Made by a program: the position numbers and the translations under genes. From Paramacrobiotus metropolitanus (Eukaryota > Tardigrada > Eutardigrada > Parachela > Macrobiotidae), in assembly GCF_019649055.1 (NCBI RefSeq), contig NW_026570230.1, positions 2,033,121 through 2,097,120 on the forward strand: a stretch of DNA of 64,000 nucleotides. Direction: 5' to 3'. Positions 21,555-33,459 of this stretch are shown piece after piece; position 1 is the stretch's first letter, and every line of letters starts with the position of its first letter. Below the pieces are notes generated by a model. It was not told where the DNA came from. It made no database searches and saw only the letters and a program-made list of their open reading frames with translations.

Positions 21555-24429
21555 ATGCCCAGTATTCTCCGTCCGGCACTGAAGAAGATGGCTGCCGATT
21601 CCCCTGATACGCGTCGGAGGAATCTCCTGGTGGAATTCGAAGGCCCGGCCGATGTGCCGACAATTGTGGGCAGTTCGTTCTTCGATGCGGAAGCGGAGGC
21701 TAAGGCGCTCCATGAGGCGCTTAAAGGGTTCGGTAAGCGACACTGCGCAATTAACTAATCGGCTTTAAGGTCAGCTGTACTTCTCGTAAACTATGTATAC
21801 GCTTTCTAAACGCAGTACCAGCTGTTACACTACAGAATACTGTACAACATTTCATTTGAAGTCAAAATTTTAACCAATGAAATGAAATGCGGTTATTGGA
21901 ATTGATGGGAACATATCTGCGCCGATTATTTATTACGAGGAGAATATTATGAGTAGAATTTATCTCTCTTCCGATGAAAGTCAATTTATATTATTATAGT
22001 TTAATTTCTTGTAAATGGTGATACACGGTTTTTGCAACCAGACTGGCAATGTTTTATCGGCGTTTCAAAATTTAATGTATCCGTGCACAGAAGTTTTGGT
22101 ACATGTAAATTAAGAATGGATACCAATAATCATACCATACAGTAACTAATAGTGATTTTATTAAATTTTTTGGTTTTGGATTTAAAAATTCCCTTTTATC
22201 TAACGGTGGGATACTCGACAGTCGACGATATCGCCTCATCATCATCATACCGGTCATAAAAAATGCAACAGAACGGTTCCGGAGATAGCACAGCCGCGAC
22301 ATAATTATTTTTGTACCAATGAACAAGTAGAGTGCGAATGTGAATAATTTCAAAGCTTGACCTGATGTCAAGAATTTTAAATATTGTACTTCCAACAGTA
22401 GTGTACCCACGAGGCACGAACAGAGCACTTCCGTTTATATGGGGTACACAGTTTTTTCTATAACATGTTGAGTACATTTATTTGCAAATTAAGGTGTTTT
22501 TCGTATATGTTTGTTTGTACCACAACTGATATTTGCGTAATTATGCGTAAATACAGCTTTACATAAATATTTGATTTATAAGTTGGTAGCAACAGGGATC
22601 GATAATCAACGTTCTTCAGTAATGCTAACCTGATTCTATTTTTGTGAAGTAGCAAAAAATAAAGTTGTTATGGACATCCTAACATCGCACAATAACGGCC
22701 AGCGTCGCTCTATCGTGGCTGCCTACCATCGACTGTACAACAAGGTGTGCACATAAATCCCGTGTAATTGCTTTCGCATAAGAATGTGCGATAAATAATA
22801 ATCAATGACGATGAATTGTTGTCTATCGATCGCATGTCAATGGTGCTAATAATTGTTGGGAAGCGCGCGCTTTTGATCTAATCTCCCACTCTATGTGTTC
22901 CCGGTAAATACAGGAGCTGGCATCCACCATCAAGCACGAACTGAATATTATGGGTCATTACGAACAAGCCCTGTTGGCGCTGTTGCTGGAACCCGCTGAG
23001 TATGACGCCCGGGAATTGCATCATGCCTTGTCGGTAAGGAATATGTAGTTTTTGTTGGTGTTTGAATAAGCTGACACATGAATATGTTCTGTGTGAATAT
23101 ATAGAGGTGAAGTAATGTTGTAGCGTGGGCTTTGTGTTATCCCTTTGTAACGCGTTACTGTATTACGTTGGCGGTTTCGTGTATCAGTTTTCTTACCGAA
23201 GGGATTTCCGCTGCTTTTAACCATAGTCTGGTTGAATGGCGTGCTACGAAACGGCGTGCACACGGCCTGCTATGAAACAGTTTGTTTTTATACTCGTACA
23301 AATCCGTTTCCGTTATGAGCAGAAGTGCTGTTTGTGTAGGTACTCAACAGAAAGTACACTTTAATGCAATACTTCGAGATTTCTGAAATTAATATTCGGC
23401 AGTGTGTAATTTTACATTGTACATGAATTTTAAATTGTACATGACCAGTTTAAAACTGCAGGGACCATTTACGGATCACGATACCGTCATAGAAATCCTG
23501 TGCAGTCGGAATAACAAAGAGCTTCTGACCATTTCCGCCAATTATTATACTTGTACGATTACCGTGTTTACCATTACTGATGATATTGTACATAGTACCA
23601 TTAACATGCTTTTTTAATTTAGTTTTCGTTTACTTTATAATTAGTGTATCACAAAGAACTGGAATCTATAATCCGACACGACACCAAGGGAGAATTCGAG
23701 CATTTACTATTGGCCTTACTATCGGCTCACCGCGAGGAAAACCAAGCACCGGATTTAGAGCTGGCCGATAAAGACGCGGATGAACTGTACCAAGCGGAAA
23801 CTACCCACTGGGCGGGTGCTGAATCATCCTTTACTAGGATCCTCTCGTCTCGCAGCTACCGGCAACTGCTCATCACGTTCCGTCAGTTTGAAAAGCTGGC
23901 GAACGAGGACATCGAGGAAGCCATTAAAAAAAACATGCACGGCGAGTTGCGAGCACTGATGCTATCTATTGGTAACCTTAAGATACCGTTGACATAGTGT
24001 AGCGCAAGCATAGTTCTGGAACTAACGATATTGTTTGACGTTTATGTTTAAAGTGAAATTCGTAAAGAACCGGCATGAATTCTTCGCGGAATGTTTGTAC
24101 AAGTCCATGAAAGGACTGGGAACGAATGACCATAAATTGATTCGCATCATTGTTGGACGATGTGAAAAAGATTTGGGCAATATCAAAGCAGAATTTCAGA
24201 AACTGTATAACAAGACCTTGGAATCGTTTATTGAGGTTTGTCTTTGTGTCCAGCTTCGGCTCAGATATGATTCCTTAATTCTGTTACTTCAAGCCAAAAT
24301 TGCGAATTCAACCCTGAAAGGTCAACAGCAGTGGAAGCAATTCGTCTTTTCTAGGGAGACACGTCCGGGAATTATAAACACATACTGCTTGCCTTGGTCG
24401 GCGTTCCGCATCACCAGCTGAAGCACTGA
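21555..24429 (+). CDS. Annexin 3 of the cluster (355 aa), longer N-terminus, one intron lost
   Basis: Exons: 21555-21732, 22650-22744, 22914-23033, 23462-23552, 23645-23971, 24054-24235, 24355-24429 (TGA). Phases agree and give 355 residues. The start at 21555 (MPSILRPAL) gives a tail of about 50 residues, longer than in the other two copies; a later start at 21588 is possible. The 327-nt fifth exon equals the 80-nt plus about 250-nt exons of the paralogues, so that intron was lost. Calcium loops are degenerate in repeat 1 (KGFGVAKN), repeat 2 (SGPFTDHD) and repeat 3; repeat 4 is intact (MKGLGTNDHKL with GDTSGNY). Membrane binding would therefore rest mainly on repeat 4. Confidence 0.88.
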
Positions 24430-24860
24430 CTGAGATATTGGAATATGTACCGATCTGGCAAATTCTTGAAGGTTGACCGTTGGCGGAGGGTACTCCGAAC
24501 GAGTTGGCAGTAATTTATTTCGCGCATTGAGTGTGATTGCCGCGACCTGTAGGTGGTTTTGGGTGCTACAAATATTATTAGTAAGTATTTAGTCAGTGGC
24601 GCGTTTCAGTTACGCGGCGGTGTGAATTAGCCTGCTGAAAAGAGTGGATGAATAAAAATGGTTGCGCTATTTGAGAGAAACATCAGCCGATAGCAAAATA
24701 ACTGTATGCAAAAGTTTAAAGTTCCTAAATAGAAAAGACGGCTGCATCGAGTTAAAACAGGGGCGAAAGGATGTTTGTGGAGTACTTCTTTTCACCTAAT
24801 AGATTCATACTGTGAAATCTTATGAAAAAAGTACTCATGTGTGTTTGACGTTACTGATAC
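24430..24860. other. Intergenic, annexin 3 to first receptor unit
   Basis: No feature seen in this stretch. Confidence 0.5.
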
Positions 24861-24864
24861 AGTG

Positions 24865-25098
24865 TTACACAGAAGTAGACGAAACATTTAAAAGAATTTT
24901 AGTGCAGGAGTCCGACATAATGTAAATTACTGGATATGAAATGCTCGTGATAGCAAAAACTGTGTAAACGATCGGATAAACATGCGGTAAATATGACTCC
25001 ACTACGTCAACTGACGGCTTCTCCCAATGTGTGCTGACGACACCAACAATGCCTGTTAAAGTAATCGCAACAAACATTCCCTTGCACCATCGGAGCAA
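24865..25098 (-). pseudogene. Antisense GPCR-like last-exon relic upstream of receptor A
   Basis: The minus frame reads a TM6-like helix (MFVAITLTGIVGVVSTHW), a loop (EKPSVDVVES) and a TM7-like helix with a PxxY motif (SISYPVIYIMSD), then a short tail and stop. This is the usual end of a class A GPCR. No upstream GPCR exons exist on this strand, because receptor A on the plus strand begins 120 bp away. Degraded versions of the same block lie upstream of receptors B, C, D and F, so it travelled with the duplicated unit. The GPCR assignment is inference from a 75-residue fragment. Confidence 0.5.
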
Positions 25099-25137
25099 CT
25101 ATTGCAATATTACCTGGCATTTCAGACTTTTACAGGG

Positions 25138-25171
25138 ATTATTCTGAACGGTTTTTACCGTTCAGAATAAT
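25138..25171. promoter_or_regulatory. Perfect hairpin in the 5' flank of receptor A
   Basis: Two 15-nt arms (ATTATTCTGAACGGT and its reverse complement) are separated by TTTT. A third copy of ACCGTTCAGAAT occurs at 25199-25210, just before the ATG at 25219. It could form a stem in the 5' UTR; function unknown. Confidence 0.6.
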
Positions 25172-25218
25172 TCCTATAAAAGGAAAATTCCGGCAAAAAC
25201 CGTTCAGAATACACGACA

Positions 25219-26686
25219 ATGGTAAAAACCAACAATCTTGAGGCCGTTGTGGCCCCTTGGTTTTTTGTAATGTATATTTTTGGATTTGGCAGTTTTCGCC
25301 AATCAGTCCCGATGTCCACTGCAGCTCCGAGGTTCCGCAAAGGCTTCCAAATATTCTGCTGTTTGTTTGGAATTTTTTGCTTAATAGGACAGATTCTTGA
25401 ATCTACCGACCTTCTCTGCTGGAACCTAAGTAGGTTGAAGGATACCACATGGTCTGCTGAACAAATCGTCGATGTCTTCGTCTATTATCAGACCTTTGTC
25501 GTTATTGTTGTTGGATCGATGTACCTCATGGCGACTGTGCATCATTGGCTAGAGTTCGTTCATCAGATACAGTTGAAATACGGGCATCATCTCACGGCAA
25601 CATGGAAATGGTGCACCATGACTTTTATCGTAGCGGCATCTGGGCGAATTATTTATACGGCTGTGAAAAGCGTGTTCGAAGAAGTCACACGATTGGAACG
25701 CGCAGAATTTTGCATACCTGTTGTAGTAAATACGCGTAATTCTGTAACAAAACGACTGAAATGCTATGTTAAGTTATGCGCGCTCGCAAACACTGTTGGT
25801 ATCGATATTGCCCGCTACACCATTGCAGTGGCAGGTTTCAGTGTTGGTTACTGTTTTGGTGGTTTATCCATAGCTTTTTCTGAACGCTTCAGCAGCACTA
25901 ATTACTTGGAGGATCTGCTACAAGATCATGCTGCATTAGGTGAAATGGTGTTTCGATTCGACAGAGTTGTGTCCCCGGTACTGTTTGCAATATGTATGTA
26001 TGCCCTGACAACACTGATGAATATTGCAAAGCGGATTATGTTGCAAGAGGCTCGGAGCTTGCTAGAACTTCTACCTGAACTAATTGATATCACTTTACTG
26101 ACATGGTCACTGATCTATCTTGCGGAGCAGGTAACTTGTAGGAATGCATATAGAAAACCGATACTGAAGTACACATAAAACAGTTTCGATTAACCTGCAG
26201 ATCGAAAGAGTTTGGGAAATCACTGTGACCAAAAAAGCTTGATATCGCTAAAAGGAATCTGTTCGCTCTTAGGCCGGCGCTTTAAAGAAAGTGCTACAAA
26301 AGTTCCTCCAGTCTCCTGGGAGCCAGTTTCTGGATAAGTACCAGCGCCATCGATTTGCAGCTCATCTTCACCGTCTTACGTTCGAGTCTGTGGGAATGAC
26401 CTTGCTGAAAACTATCGTTATAGATCGTGGGTTCGTCGTTACGGTTAGTGATGCACGAAGCACACGCTGCACAGTTCAGATTAATGCTTTAGATGACAGA
26501 AACTTCATGGATAGATTTGATAAAGTAAGATATTCTTCTATGTTGTAGATCATTAGTGCTGCTGTAACGTACATGCTTCTCTTCTGGGAATTACGCGAAA
26601 AGCAGTTTGGCGAGAGCGAAATGAAAGAGAAGTATGTCTTGAGAACGGAATTAATTGCCAATATCACATGCAACAATGTGCGGTAG
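25219..26686 (+). CDS. Gustatory-receptor-like 7TM chemoreceptor A (406 aa)
   Basis: Three exons: 25219-26130, 26273-26443 (171 nt) and 26549-26686 (TAG), all phase 0. Hydrophobic helices lie near residues 8-24, 42-60, 92-110, 130-148, 205-225, 255-280 and, in exon 3, 362-376. Before the sixth helix the sequence LLQDHAALGEMVFRFDRVVSP resembles the L...H..L...v..f pattern of insect gustatory receptors. The last helix reads AAVTYMLLFWEL, comparable to the TY-hhhhh-QF signature of that family, with E for Q. These receptors are ligand-gated cation channels with an intracellular N-terminus. First of a seven-copy (+) tandem array; closest to copy F, including 3' flank. Paralogy is certain; the family name is inference. 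Confidence 0.75.
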
Positions 26687-28149
26687 TGCGTTGGAGAGCT
26701 CTTATTTATTATCAGGGTGGTCTTAACGCTTTGTTCGATTAATGTTTTCTAAAACTGTGTCAGTTGTCACATGATCGAATATAGGTACGAGTACGTACAG
26801 TGCAGTTGACCTTCGTTATAAAGCGCCTATCGCATGTCTGCATTTTGCATGCCTACAGTAATGGTCGATTATACCGTACCCGTATGCTGGTGCCCGTAGA
26901 CAATAAAACGGATTCTGTAATGTCACAGAATGTTTCAGAATTGAAATGCATGTACTGAAAGACACAGTGTCAGCCGATGCAATTAGTGTTACAGAATGTT
27001 TCAGCTTTCAAATACGTGTACTGTGACCTCAGTTTAGACAATATACCGTAAACCAGCAAGCTACGTAGTACGTTTATGTCGTGAATCGGTCTCATCTACT
27101 CGTAGCAGAACACCTTTATAAAGGTGCATGAGTGTCGGGTTCAAGTAATTACGTACCGCGCTTTGTGCAACGTGGGCACAAGTTTGCAATCCCTGTTAAT
27201 CCGTATATACCGAAAGAAAGTTAAAAGTCTTAAATGAGCTACATTGTTAAAATTTCAACAAACCCAGGTAGAACGTGCTTGACTGAAGATAGGACACGAA
27301 AGTTGATGTACAAGTTTACAGAGACGTTAATTAGATTACCTCTTGTAGTATCCCATTACGCTTTATTTCAACATACGGGTTTTAACTTTAGAATAGACAA
27401 CATTACATTAACAACGGCTCATTAAACATTTGCGCTCCTTCGACGGTGCCCATGAATGAAGCTGCGTTACACCGCTGAATCCCCAGCGACAATATGTACA
27501 GACAGCTGCCGGAGAAATTCGTGTGAACGCGCTTCGCAATCGTCGCCGCTTTGAGTGATGCCGGTTGTGTGGGAGTAATCACGAGCTGAATAAAGAAAAG
27601 TTTATGCTACCCGAGGAAAACAGCAGCAAATAGGAATAAAATTATCTAGGTAACTGTTTCAAATTTTAAAAAGGTACATCGAAAACGGTAGTGGGGGACT
27701 GGAAAATTGTTAGTGGAGTGGACATCAATCAGCTTTTTTTAAAAAACGTAGGTCTTTAATAACGTTATTTTTTGGCATCACTGATGTTCACATGTACATA
27801 CTCGTATACAGTAAAATGCAGGGCGTGCGTTACTTCAGTGAAAGTTGACATAACCTTTCAGTAAGTCAAACTGAAGCGCACATATAACAAGATCTTTGTG
27901 AAGAATAAACATATAGCAAAAATCTATAGGGCTGTTATTAATAACTGACCTGTGTATATTCTCCTTACTCTGTGACTGTCAGCTGACGACTTCTCCCAAT
28001 GGATGCTGACCGTACAAAAGAAGCCTATCAAATTAACTGCAAGTCTGCAACAAACACCATCATCAAAGCAAATGCTGTACTTACACATCCAACGGTTAGA
28101 CACTATTACGCTAGCAATTTGGAAATGAATTCTGGAAGGTGCACACAGA
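26687..28149. other. Intergenic, receptor A to B
   Basis: The first 500-600 bp are alignable with the flank downstream of receptor F (39.6-40.3 kb), marking a segmental duplication. Around 26930-27020 a short segment with CAGAATGTTTCAG is internally duplicated. The GPCR-like relic block lies at 27978-28010. Confidence 0.6.
27978..28010 (-). pseudogene. GPCR-like relic block upstream of receptor B
   Basis: Reverse strand encodes VSIHWEKSSAD, matching VSTHWEKPSVD upstream of receptor A. Stops (TGA, TAG) occur in the preceding helix, so it is dead as coding sequence. Confidence 0.5.
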
Positions 28150-29584
28150 ATGGCAAAAACCTACAATCTTGAAGCAATCTTGGGCCCCTGGTTTTTCGTA
28201 ATGTATATTTTCGGATTTGGTTGTTTTCGCCAGTCAGTCCCGATAGCTTTTACAGATGCCAGGTTCCGCAAAGGCCTCCAAATATTCTCCTGCGTGTTAG
28301 GAACTTTTTGCATCGTAGGGCAGACTGTTGACTCTACCGAACATCTCTGTTGGAATATAAGGAGGGTAAAGAACACCGCCTGGTCTGCTGAGCAAATCGT
28401 GGATGTCGCCGTCAGTCTGCAGGCCTTCGTGGTTATTGTTATTGGATCTGTGTACCTGATGGCTGTCATGCATCATTGGTCAGAATTCGTTCATCAGTTA
28501 CAGTATAAGTACGGGCATCATCTTACCGCAACATGGAAATGGTACACAGTAATTCTGATTGTAACAGCAAATTTACGCATTATTTATACGGTTGTGCAAG
28601 GCATGTATGAATTGGTGGCACGATTGGAAAATCCAGAATTTTGCATACATGTTGTGTATAATATGAATGCTGTATTGCGCACAACATCAAAATATTTAAA
28701 GTTCTACGTAACGTTATGTGCAATCGCAAATACTTTGGCCATGAATATTGCACGCTATACCATTGCAGTGGCCGGTTTCAGTGTGGGTTACTGTTTTGGT
28801 GGTATATCACAAGCTTTTTCCAAACGCTTCAGCAGTAGTAAGAAGCTGGAGGCTTTGCTACAAGATCACGATGTGCTAGCTGAAATGGTGGATCAATTCG
28901 ATACTGTTGTATCACCGGTGCTGTCTGCATTATGCTTGTATACCCTGGCGACTTTCATGTATATTGCAAAGCAGATCATGCTGCAGGACTTTCGGAGTCT
29001 GCTGGAAGTTCTGCCTGAGCTGATTGATATGGCTCTACTGACATGGTCACTGGTCTATCTTGCGGAGAAGGTATAGTATATGGGTGCCAACGAACACAGA
29101 TCTGGAAAATATTTCGATCAGTCTGCAGATCGAAAGAATTCGCCAAATAAAATTCGCTAATCCTTTAAATGATCTTTTGGTTCTCAGGGCGGCGGTTTAA
29201 AGAAGGAGTTGCAGAAGTTCCTCCAGTCTGATAAAAGCCAAATTCTGGAGAAGTACCAGCGTCATCGATTTGCCGCTCATCGTCACCGTCTTGCGTCTGA
29301 GTATGTGGGAATGACCTTGCTGAAAACTATTCCCGTAGATCGTGGATGCGTCGTTACGGTTAGTGATGCGCATATTGCACGGCTTTACTTGACGCTCGGA
29401 AACTTCATGAATAGAAGTTTTATAATAGTGTCTTTCTATATTGTAGATCATTGGTGCTGTTGTAACGTACATGCTTGTCTTCTGGGAACTACGCGAACCG
29501 AAAGTTGGCGAGAGCGAGATAAAAGAGATACAATCTGCATTGAAAAGGGAAATCGCCAATATCACATGCAAGAACGTGCATTAA
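28150..29584 (+). CDS. Gustatory-receptor-like 7TM chemoreceptor B (409 aa)
   Basis: Exons 28150-29070, 29188-29358 (171 nt) and 29447-29584 (TAA), phase 0, intact. It begins MAKTYNLEAILGPWFFVMYIFGFGCF. It keeps the HHWSEFVHQLQYKYGHHLTATWKWY loop in which HH-W and TATWKWY are shared by copies A-F, plus ARYTIAVAGFSVGYCFGG in the fifth helix. The exon 3 helix is VVTYMLVFWELRE. The tail ends ITCKNVH. Predicted plasma-membrane chemoreceptor of the gustatory type; ligand unknown. Introns are short (117 and 88 bp). Confidence 0.75.
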
Positions 29585-30401
29585 TGCGTTCAAGAGCTGT
29601 TACTAGCACTTATTACCGGATTTCAGCCTTTTTACGGTTATTTGGCGTGAACCGATTGTTCTACACTGATGTTTTTACCTAACTGACTGTTTTACACTAA
29701 TGAAATTCCGAGCAAATACAGGAGACGTGTTACTGATATAAAGGTTTCCGTTTACATAACTTAACTTTAATAAGAAATAAGAATCACATACTAATACAGA
29801 CTGAGTAATAAAACTAACAAAAGCACTTCTTCAAAGCTATCTTGTTTGGGATTGTACCCATAACACATATCGTGTTTCCCCGTTGCATTTGGATAGTTAG
29901 CCGCTGTCTAAAATACTCTTTCGCCCGCTTCTTACCTGTGGCGAAAGCTATGCCGTTGCCAACCTTCTCCACCAGCCTCTATTTTCGCCTCCCCAGAGTT
30001 CGTAAATTTCGAAGGCGACTGCTACGAGATTGTATCTTGGTTGTGGCCAGCCGGGTTTCGAAGTTTTACTCTTTCCGCGTGCTCCGCTGCTGCACCGACG
30101 CACTTGGAAGTGCAGTCGATATAAGGTTTACATAAATAGGATTACAAGAATTGTGTGAACAAGCGTACGGCAAATATCCATATCGCTGTTGTTAATGGAT
30201 GACCTTAACGTATACAACCTTGACACTGCGAACGTCCGGCTGTGATGACTTCTCCCATGGGGTTGCTGACTTCAGCAATGATGATGACGAATTAACCGAA
30301 ACGAACATTTACATCCTTTATCAGAGCAAATGCTGCACATCCAGCTGTTTGACACTATTGTGCTAGCAATTTTGACAGGAAATATTAAAATCGTTCAAAA
30401 A
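29585..30401. other. Intergenic, receptor B to C
   Basis: No gene supported; a frame at 29842-30135 has no recognisable domain. The relic block upstream of receptor C is at 30235-30270. Confidence 0.5.
30235..30270 (-). pseudogene. GPCR-like relic block upstream of receptor C
   Basis: Aligns with the relic upstream of A on the reverse strand (AGC AAC CC. TGG GAG AAG) after allowing a one-base difference. Not translatable as it stands. Confidence 0.4.
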
Positions 30402-32474
30402 ATGGCGCAGCCTTGCAGTATTGCAGCAGTCTTGAGCCCTTGGTTTTTCATGTTGTATATTCTGGGATTTGGTTGTTTTTACCAGTCAGTACCAATATCA
30501 GTTGTGGCTCCAAGATTTCGCAAAGGGTTCCAAATATTCGGCTGTTTGCTCGGAATTTGCTGCATGATAGGAGCTTTTTGACTCTATCGACCATCTCTGC
30601 TGGAGTTTGAGGAGGGTAAAAGGCATTGCCTGGTCTGCCGAACAAATCGTAGATGTTGCCATCGATCTTCAGTCATTCGTCGTTTCCGTTATTGGATCGG
30701 TTTATCTCATGGCTACTGTGCATCATTGGGTTGAATTTATTTGTCAGTTGCAGTTAAAATACGGGCGTTATCTAACCGCAACATGGAAGTGGTACACAGT
30801 GACGCTGGTCGTAGCGGCAAGTTTGCGCGTTGTTTCTGTTTTTGTGAAAAATGTGTACGAACTGGTTCCACGATTGGAGAGTCCAGAATTCTGCATAAGT
30901 ATTTTAGATATGAGTGCTATATCGCACACAACAGCAGAAGATGCAAGGACTTTGATAACGTTATGTGCGATTGCAAATACTGTTGCCGCCTCGATTCTCC
31001 GCTACACTGTTGTGGTGATTGGTTTCGGTACTGGTTATTGTTTTTATGGCATATCTAAGACTTTTTCCGTACACTGTAGCGGTAAAAAGCTGGAAATTTT
31101 ACTGCAAGATCATGCATTATTCGCTGAAATGGTGAAGCAATTCGACAGAGTCTTGTCCCCGGTACTGTGCGCCTTATTTATGTATGCTCTGGTTGCGTTG
31201 ATGTATGTTGCAAAAATGATCATGCTGCAAGATCTTCACAGTCTGCTGCAAGTTTTACCTGAAATGATTGATACGACTCTCGTGACATGGGCACTAGTCT
31301 ATCTTGCGGAGCAAGTAAGTACGTAAGTTACCAACACAAACGGATCTCCGAAATTGTTCGGCAATGTGATTGTCAGAGTTCGGGAAGTAACAACAGTCAC
31401 ATAAACGTTGCTTTTTAGGCTGGCACTTTAAAGAAAAAACTGCAAAAGTTTCTCCAGTCTGATGGAAGCCAAATTCTCGATAAGCATCAGCACCTTCGTT
31501 TTTAGCCCATCTACATCGTCTGACGTCGGAGCCTGTTGGTATGACCTTGTTGGGAGCCGTCGTCGTCAACCGTGCCTTCGTCGTTACGGTGAGTAATACA
31601 CAGTGCACGTACTGCAGAAATTTACTTCCAAGGTTTTCTTTGACGGCTTCTGTGTCGCCGTTAGGGTACGTGAAATTTTCTCTGGCCGACGCCGGGTTAG
31701 CGTACTGTCACCGATTGCACCACTGTGTTCCTTAATTATGTCAGCAACAAATCAAAAATAATGCATTAACGATTTTAAGAACATGCCATGGACAGTTACA
31801 AAGGTTTCATTGTAAAGCGTGGCATAAGGTTTGAAATAGTTCGTAATGTAAAATATGAAAAACTGCAGACGATTAATTTTACTTTTTATTTATTTTGTTA
31901 CAGTATATTTTCTTCCGATCATAATAATTATTATAGGCAGTGTAAAATATTGAAAAGAATTATAATCATTTTAAATAAATCTGCGCAGGCTAATAGTAAC
32001 TGTGTACTGGCTGACTAGCCGAACAAAGCGAAAAAAATGATTATACGAGAATATTTTGCAGTTGTAATGCACTAGTCTTGCTCTTTATGTGCAGAATTAA
32101 TGCTACGGAACTCGTGGTACTTGTGTAGTTTTGCCGTGCCACTTTACTACAGTTAATATAGCCAATTTGTAAACGGCAGTTCGAGCAAGGCAATAATAAA
32201 ACTTTGGCAAAACTTGTAAAATTAATTTTTAACGCTGCATATAATCGAAAAATTATATAGGCATATACACCAGATGCTCTGAATATCAAATTGTCCGTGG
32301 TCAATATGTTCTAAAATTCTTTTTGTCTTGTAGGTCATTAGTGTTGCTGCAACATACATGCTGCTTTTCTGGGAACTACGCGAAAAGGCGTTTGGCGAGA
32401 GCGAGATGAAAGAGATACAGTATATTATGAGAACAGAAATCGCCAATATCACTTGCAAGAATGTGTATAAATGA
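30402..32474 (+). pseudogene. Gustatory-receptor-like copy C, two frame breaks and an expanded intron
   Basis: Exons 30402-31314, 31419-31588 and 32334-32474 keep the family splice sites. Exon 1 is two bases short: compared with A and F, ATAGGACAGATTCTTGACTC has become ATAGGAGCTTTTTGACTC at about 30565-30582, giving an early stop. Exon 2 is 170 nt instead of 171, with the break in the T-run at 31499-31503. Exon 3 is intact (VISVAATYMLLFWELREK). Intron 2 is 745 bp against 72-107 bp in the other (+) copies, consistent with relaxed constraint or an insertion. Likely a real pseudogene, although both breaks are losses of bases as elsewhere in the window. Confidence 0.78.
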
Positions 32475-33459
32475 TTTTCAAACCTTTTATTTATCACCCA
32501 AGTTCAGCGCTCTTATAAACAACAAAACATAGTCCTAAACTTGTCAGCTATCACGCGATCAAACAGCACGTGTTTTATATGCAGCCAATAGCTACTGATG
32601 TTCCTAGTTTATACCTACAGTACTGTGACCTGTTTGGAAAATACACCGTGAATCCACTATGTGATGATATCATGACAGTGAAAGAAAACCTGTTAATTTT
32701 ATTAATAACTACAGAAGTTCTTTTTTCCGTGCACCTTGGGTCAGCGACTCAGCACACTTAAAGCTTTGAGGGCAAAAGTTATTGAGCAAATCCGTGTATC
32801 CGGAATAGTAAGGGAATACGATGTCGCATAACTATCATCCCTGAACTGCGCCAGTCATCCGCCCAGAGTTTCCGTCATAGCGTCTATGCAGCCGTACGCG
32901 CGTGAGCATAACCAAGTCTGATGACTGGTGCAGTAGCAGGGAAGGTACAGTACACTGTGGCGCGTGAGCCATCGCGTTCTTCGTCAATATACGAGAAAAA
33001 ATTACAAAAAAAAAAAAAAAAAAAATTACAAGATTCAAATGATTTATAATGCGAACCCCACAGAAATGTCAACAAATGTAGAACGTGATTTACAGAATAT
33101 GAAAGCACGCTGGCAATTTTACAGCGAGGTCAGGTGAACCTTCATCTTTGGTCTAACATGTCCTGTTAAAAGCAGAAGGTAACTTAAGTAAATTAAGCTG
33201 GATTTATAACAGCAAGAGTTGTGCGAGGTAGACGTCTGGTCAATACGTAACATGTCATCCATGTGTCATTAGTGTATGATGTTAATATACAAAATGTCCA
33301 CTCAATGCCCATCAACTGACAGCTTCCCGCAACTGGTTACATCACCAATGAGGCAATGCTTATTGAAATTACCGAAACACACTCATCCATCAACACAATA
33401 TATGCACCAGTGTGGGTCGGACTCGGAATTAGGTGTTAATTTTAAAAGCAAAACTGACA
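32475..33459. other. Intergenic, receptor C to D
   Basis: Contains an A-run of about 20 at 33006-33026 and an imperfect 21-nt inverted repeat (32840-32860 and 32920-32941). The relic block lies at 33311-33350. No gene seen. Confidence 0.5.
33311..33350 (-). pseudogene. GPCR-like relic block upstream of receptor D (most decayed)
   Basis: Reverse strand reads IGDVTSCGKLSVDGH then stop, alignable only through GKLSVD with EKPSVD of the relic upstream of A. Confidence 0.35.

Noticed and set aside
31788-32018. 76-codon frame in intron 2 of receptor C
   Set aside because: AT-rich chance frame within an enlarged intron of a pseudogene.
33006-33026. A-run as the tail of a SINE or retrocopy
   Set aside because: No target duplication or recognisable SINE body could be seen upstream.
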